The translations under genes were made by a program, and so were the position numbers. Source: Chloroflexota bacterium (GTDB lineage: Bacteria; Chloroflexota; Limnocylindria; Limnocylindrales; Limnocylindraceae). From it: DNA of 50,030 bases. Below the pieces are notes generated by a model. The model did not search any database. It saw only the letters and a program-made list of their open reading frames with translations, and had not been told where the DNA came from. The stretch is taken from the NCBI GenBank assembly GCA_026389555.1, contig JAPLHQ010000074.1, forward strand, positions 1 to 50,030. Reading direction: 5' to 3'. Position 1 is the stretch's first letter, and each line of letters begins with the position of its first letter. Of the stretch, positions 46,706-50,030 are shown piece after piece.

Positions 46706-47680
46706 CTACGCCCCAACGCCGCGCGTGGCGAGAAAGACGACGATGCCGAGAATGCCGCCGATGGCACCGATCACCCAGAAGCGGAAGGTGATCTGTGTCT
46801 CCGCCCAGCCGAGTCGCTCAAAGTGGTGATGAATCGGCGTGAAGAGGAAGATGCGTCGACCGGTGAGCTTCACACTCGCCACCTGCAAGATCACCGAGCC
46901 GGTTTCAACCACGAAGATGATGCCGATCAGCGGGAGGAGCAGGATGTGGCCAGTCACAAGGCCCGTCACTGCGAGCGCGGCACCGAATCCGAGTGCCCCG
47001 GTATCGCCAATGATCACACTCGCCGGATGGATGTTGAACCAGAGGAAGCCAACGAGCGCTCCGGCGATGAGCGCGCAGATGATGGCAACGTTCAGCTGCC
47101 CTGGCGCATTCAGGAGTGCGATCACCATGTAGCTGATCCAGGCGAAGACCATCGTTCCGCCAGAGAGTCCATCAAGTCCGTCGGTGAGATTAACGCCGTT
47201 ACTCGTAGCGACGATTGCCACTACGGCGACGGTGATCCACAGGATCGGCGCGATCGGCACCTCACCAACGAGTGGGACGACGAGTGAGGCGAAGGCAAAG
47301 TGCTGCTGGATGTAGACCGCTGAGATGATGGAGACACCAATCTGCCAGAGCAGCTTCTGGCGCGCAGAGATGCCGATCCCAGTGCGCGCGTTGAGCCAAT
47401 CATCAAATGCACCGACGAGCGATACGCCCAGAAGTGCGAGGAGGATTGCGTAGGTTGAGGCATCCACTGCGTCGAGCAGGAGCGAGAGGGCAAGCACCAC
47501 CACGACAAGAAGTAGTCCACCCATTGTGGGTGTTCCCTCTTTCACAATGTGCCAATCGGGACCAAACTCACGGCGCACGCGCTTCCCGAATCCACTGTGT
47601 CGGAGCAGACGAAGGTAGGCGGGCATGAGCAGGCAGACGCAACCGAATGAGAGGACAAGTGCCTGAACAATAGCAATCAT
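46706..47680 (-). CDS. mraY: Phospho-MurNAc-pentapeptide transferase
   Basis: Polytopic enzyme that forms lipid I on undecaprenyl phosphate. It has 324 residues and about ten membrane helices. Catalytic loops are GTPTMGGLLL, VGAFDDWLNARTGIGISARQK (Asp pair and Lys), NGVNLTDGLDGLSGGT, VIIGDTGALGFGAALA and the His motif PIHHHFERLGWAETQITFRFW. These distinguish it from WecA-type enzymes. The ATG overlaps the murF stop as ATGA (47677-47680). Confidence 0.97.
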   Translation of the reverse strand: MIAIVQALVLSFGCVCLLMPAYLRLLRHSGFGKRVRREFGPDWHIVKEGTPTMGGLLLVVVVLALSLLLDAVDASTYAILLALLGVSLVGAFDDWLNARTGIGISARQKLLWQIGVSIISAVYIQQHFAFASLVVPLVGEVPIAPILWITVAVVAIVATSNGVNLTDGLDGLSGGTMVFAWISYMVIALLNAPGQLNVAIICALIAGALVGFLWFNIHPASVIIGDTGALGFGAALAVTGLVTGHILLLPLIGIIFVVETGSVILQVASVKLTGRRIFLFTPIHHHFERLGWAETQITFRFWVIGAIGGILGIVVFLATRGVGA

Positions 47681-49167
47681 GCGTTGCCTCCAATTAGCCG
47701 CTCATCTAGCGCGGCGACGAGTCGCTCAAGCGCAACGGAGCGTGACGCCTTAACCAGCACCGTATCTCCAGTGCGCGCGCGATCGGCGATCAACCCTGCA
47801 CCCGCAATGATCCCCTGCTCGTCTGCTGAGAGCCGCACGATCTGATCAACTGGCATCCCTGCAGCGCGGGCACCGGCGGCGATTCCGTCCGCTTCAGTGC
47901 CGAAGACGAGCAGCATCGTCAAGCCGCTCTCAGCGGCTGCACGGCCGATCGCATCGTGCGCGGCGGCAGCGTATTCCCCAAGCTCTCCCATCGCCCCGAG
48001 CGCAGCGAAGCGCGCACCTGTTGCGCTAGAGAGCGTTGCAAGTGCCGCCGTCATGCTGCTCGGTGCGGCGTTATATGCATCGTCAATCAAGCGAACACCA
48101 CCGATGTTTCGCACGCTCGCCCGGCCGCTCGGTAGTTGCACCTCACTCAGACGGCTTGCAGCAGTACGCACGTCAAGGCCACACACCTTTGCCACCGCGA
48201 TCGCGAGTGCCGCAGATCGCGCAAACTGTGCACCGAAGAGCGGAAGATCAACCTGGAGTCGCTCTTCATCTACACGTAGCTCCACTCGAGTGCGCGCCGT
48301 CTCTTGGTCAAGCTCCACACTGAGGATGTGCACATCGGCCCCTTCAGCATGCCCAGCGGTAAGGACGCGTGCTGGCCCCCGTGCACCGAGTCGCATCACT
48401 CGGGCATCATCGGCGGCGAGGATCGCCCAGCCATCCGCCGGCAGGGAGGCGATGAGCTCCCCCTTTGCCAATTCAATCGCATCAAGTCCCCCAGCCCGTT
48501 CGGCGTGTACGGCATCAATCGCCGTAACCACGCCGATGCGTGGGCGCGCCATCGCACAGAGGGCGCTGATCTCGCCTCCAACGTACATCCCCATCTCCGC
48601 CACAAAGCGCTCCGTACCGTCTGGGAGATTCAAGAGCGCAAGCGGGAGTCCAATCTCATTGTTTGCATTCCCAGGCGTCGCTGCCACTCGCGCCGCCTGG
48701 CCGCCGAGTGCGCTGTAAATCGCCTCTTTGGTCGTCGTCTTCCCTACCGATCCAGTGACGCCAATCGTCTCCAGGTCAAAACGGGCACGCCATGCCGACG
48801 CAAGGCGACTCAACGCTGCCACACCGCTCGGAGCACTAAGGACAGAAACTCCGCGCTCAGCGGCCAGAGAGAGGGCGAACTGGAGATGTTCTTGGACGGC
48901 GCCGTCGCCACCCTCTTCGAGGAGGAGTGCGCCCGCCCCCTGTTCGATCGCATCGAGAAGGTGGAGGCGGCCATCCGTCGCTGATCCGGGGAGGGCAACA
49001 AAGAGCGTGCCGCGGTGTCCCGCAATGCGTCGTGAGTCAACCGCCGCGCCGCGAACTGGCGTCGTACCGTCGTGCAGCAGCGTGGCGCCAGCACAACGCG
49101 CCAACTCTGCGCCGCCAGTGGCAAGGACGCCGCTCACACGTGTCGCCTTCACGCTCGCCACACTCAT
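47677..49167 (-). CDS. murF: UDP-MurNAc-tripeptide--D-Ala-D-Ala ligase
   Basis: Mur ligase that attaches the D-Ala-D-Ala dipeptide made by Ddl. It has 496 residues. The N-terminal domain has TTPVRGAAVDSRRIAGHRGT and LFVALPGSATDGRLHLLDA, where MurE and MurF recognise the UMP moiety. The ATP loop is TIGVTGSVGKTTTKEAI, followed by TPGNANNEIGLPLALLNL (diagnostic for MurF), AEMGMYVGGEISALC and LIDDAYNAAPSSMTAALATL (the YNA-P block). GDTVLVKASRSVALE is near the C-terminus. In most clusters murE lies between ftsI and murF; here murF overlaps ftsI directly (ATGA at 49164-49167). Confidence 0.97.
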   Translation of the reverse strand: MSVASVKATRVSGVLATGGAELARCAGATLLHDGTTPVRGAAVDSRRIAGHRGTLFVALPGSATDGRLHLLDAIEQGAGALLLEEGGDGAVQEHLQFALSLAAERGVSVLSAPSGVAALSRLASAWRARFDLETIGVTGSVGKTTTKEAIYSALGGQAARVAATPGNANNEIGLPLALLNLPDGTERFVAEMGMYVGGEISALCAMARPRIGVVTAIDAVHAERAGGLDAIELAKGELIASLPADGWAILAADDARVMRLGARGPARVLTAGHAEGADVHILSVELDQETARTRVELRVDEERLQVDLPLFGAQFARSAALAIAVAKVCGLDVRTAASRLSEVQLPSGRASVRNIGGVRLIDDAYNAAPSSMTAALATLSSATGARFAALGAMGELGEYAAAAHDAIGRAAAESGLTMLLVFGTEADGIAAGARAAGMPVDQIVRLSADEQGIIAGAGLIADRARTGDTVLVKASRSVALERLVAALDERLIGGNA

Positions 49168-50030
49168 GTCCGCCGCAACGCAGCCTGCCGACGAAGAGGG
49201 TCCCCGCCCACCAGCAGACCCACCAGAGCGGAGGGTTCTGGTGCCCTGTGGTGGGCGGGGGAAGTTGAGCCGCTCCCAGTTGCGGGTGCGGCGGGGGGAA
49301 TGTTGAAGAGTGAGGCAATCTCCTCTGCAATCCTGCGGAAGAGCTCAAAGGATTCAATGTTGTTCTGGATGTTCCCCTGCGTGTTCACGATCGGGGTTCC
49401 GCGTCGAACTGAGACGGCAACGACATACTCAGGGGCGGTACGACCGATCCAACCCACATAGGTGAAGTTGAAGTGGCGCTTATCCCAGCCCGCTTTACCG
49501 CCGTTCTTCTCTTTGGTGAGCCAGATCTGTGCGGTGCCACTCTTCCCGCCAGAAGCGTAGGAGGGGATGTCCGCCAGGCGGGTGTAAAGCGGCACGATCC
49601 GTGTGAGCCCCTTCGTCATCTCAATGATCTGTGACGAGACTCGCCCCGACGTTGCGAGCCCACGCGTGGTAATCGGCTGCTCAACACCGTTAATTGCGTG
49701 AACGATGCGAGGCCGAACGAGCACGCCACCATTGAGCATCGCGGAGTATGCGGTGGCGAGCTGCATCAGCGTTACGCTGACACCCTGTCCGAATGAACCG
49801 TTCGCAGATCAAGTTCGCTCCACCGTTGCTCTGCTGGGCTATTCACAAGTCCCTGGCTTTCGCCCGAGAGGTCAACCCCAGTCTTTCCGCCGAAGCCGAA
49901 ACGCAGCCAGGTTGCATAGAGTCGCTGTGAGGCCTCACTCGTACTCTTGCCGAGAGAGAGTGCGATCTTTGAGAAGATCACATTTCTACTCCACGCGAAC
50001 GCCTCACTCAGGGTGAGCGCACCCTTCGAC
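49164..50030 (-). pseudogene. ftsI: FtsI/PBP2-type transpeptidase, 3' part, interrupted by a one-base frameshift
   Basis: Septal peptidoglycan transpeptidase; the 5' part lies beyond the right edge. From the edge to about 49805 one frame encodes AFAWSRNVIFSKIALSLG, ATWLRFGFGGKTGVDLSGE and SPAEQRWSELDL, then breaks into RTVHSDRVSA and stops at 49772. The family sequence resumes in the neighbouring frame as NGSFGQGVSVTLMQLATAYS, ASGGKSGTAQIW (KSGT box) and YVGWIGRTAPEYVVAVSV, ending at 49164. Restoring one base (a C in plus orientation after 49804) rejoins LDLANGSFGQG. Because ftsI is essential, a sequencing or assembly error is the simplest cause; true inactivation or recoding are less likely. 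The C-terminal tail overlaps murF and contains a large inverted repeat. Confidence 0.88.
49202..49260. repeat. Nested inverted repeat near the ftsI 3' end
   Basis: Outer 12-base perfect arms CCCCGCCCACCA (49202-49213) and TGGTGGGCGGGG (49249-49260) enclose inner 7-base arms CACCAGA (49221-49227) and TCTGGTG (49237-49243). The RNA could fold into a long two-stem hairpin about 35 bases before the murF start. It may modulate ftsI-to-murF readthrough. Confidence 0.7.

Noticed and set aside
49772-49830. Programmed frameshifting in ftsI
   Set aside because: No slippery heptamer or stimulatory structure sits at the junction; a missing base explains the break more simply.

Overview
The window is a dense, GC-rich bacterial core-genome segment. 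Most genes lie on the minus strand, intergenic gaps are short (none exceeds about 160 bases), and many neighbours overlap by 4 bases (ATGA). I see no phage, transposon, integron, CRISPR array or toxin-antitoxin module. The gene set (GatCAB, a CIRCE-controlled groESL, FtsA/FtsZ, a full-length DnaE with a PHP domain, an ECF sigma factor with a membrane partner) fits a Chloroflexota-like lineage, possibly a small-genome freshwater type. That placement is inference, not proof.

Layout, left to right. (1) 1-5649: polA, fpg/mutM and an ABC-F ATPase cut by the left edge form one overlapping minus-strand unit. (2) 5719-7366: an ECF sigma factor with a two-TM membrane protein, two tandem tRNA-Leu genes and a small plus-strand gene. 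(3) 7354-12626: a UbiA-type prenyltransferase, dnaE and a divergent CoA-binding protein. (4) 12635-17372: gatC-gatA-aminotransferase-gatB plus a small membrane protein. (5) 17382-22066: pcrA/uvrD and ligA. (6) 22151-24311: groES-groEL with CIRCE. (7) 24297-28168: metG-tatD, ssb and rsmI. (8) 28200-32953: a Nudix-gcvT-gcvH-solute-binding-protein-nadE operon. (9) 33112-35877: aconitase and tRNA-Val. (10) 35919-50030: a division and cell-wall cluster in the order ftsI-murF-mraY-murD-ftsW-murG-murB-ddl-ftsQ-ftsA-ftsZ-yggS-yggT. It lacks murE and murC at their usual positions, and its ftsI is interrupted by a one-base frameshift.

No new defence or mobile system is visible. The most unusual signal is regulatory. 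Seven genes without a Shine-Dalgarno sequence (polA, the UbiA-family gene, dnaE, the CoA-binding gene, gatC, pcrA, yggT) each have a -10-like hexamer (TANNNT or CANNNT) exactly 6 bases before the start codon, the geometry expected for leaderless mRNAs. Genes such as groES, nadE, acn, ssb, murG, the Nudix gene and ftsZ have clear Shine-Dalgarno sequences instead. Two of the -10 hexamers contain the upstream gene's TAG stop codon. Other points of interest are a 95-base ftsW/murG overlap, an aminotransferase inside the gat operon, a lipoprotein inside the glycine-cleavage operon, and unusual C-termini on Fpg and SSB.
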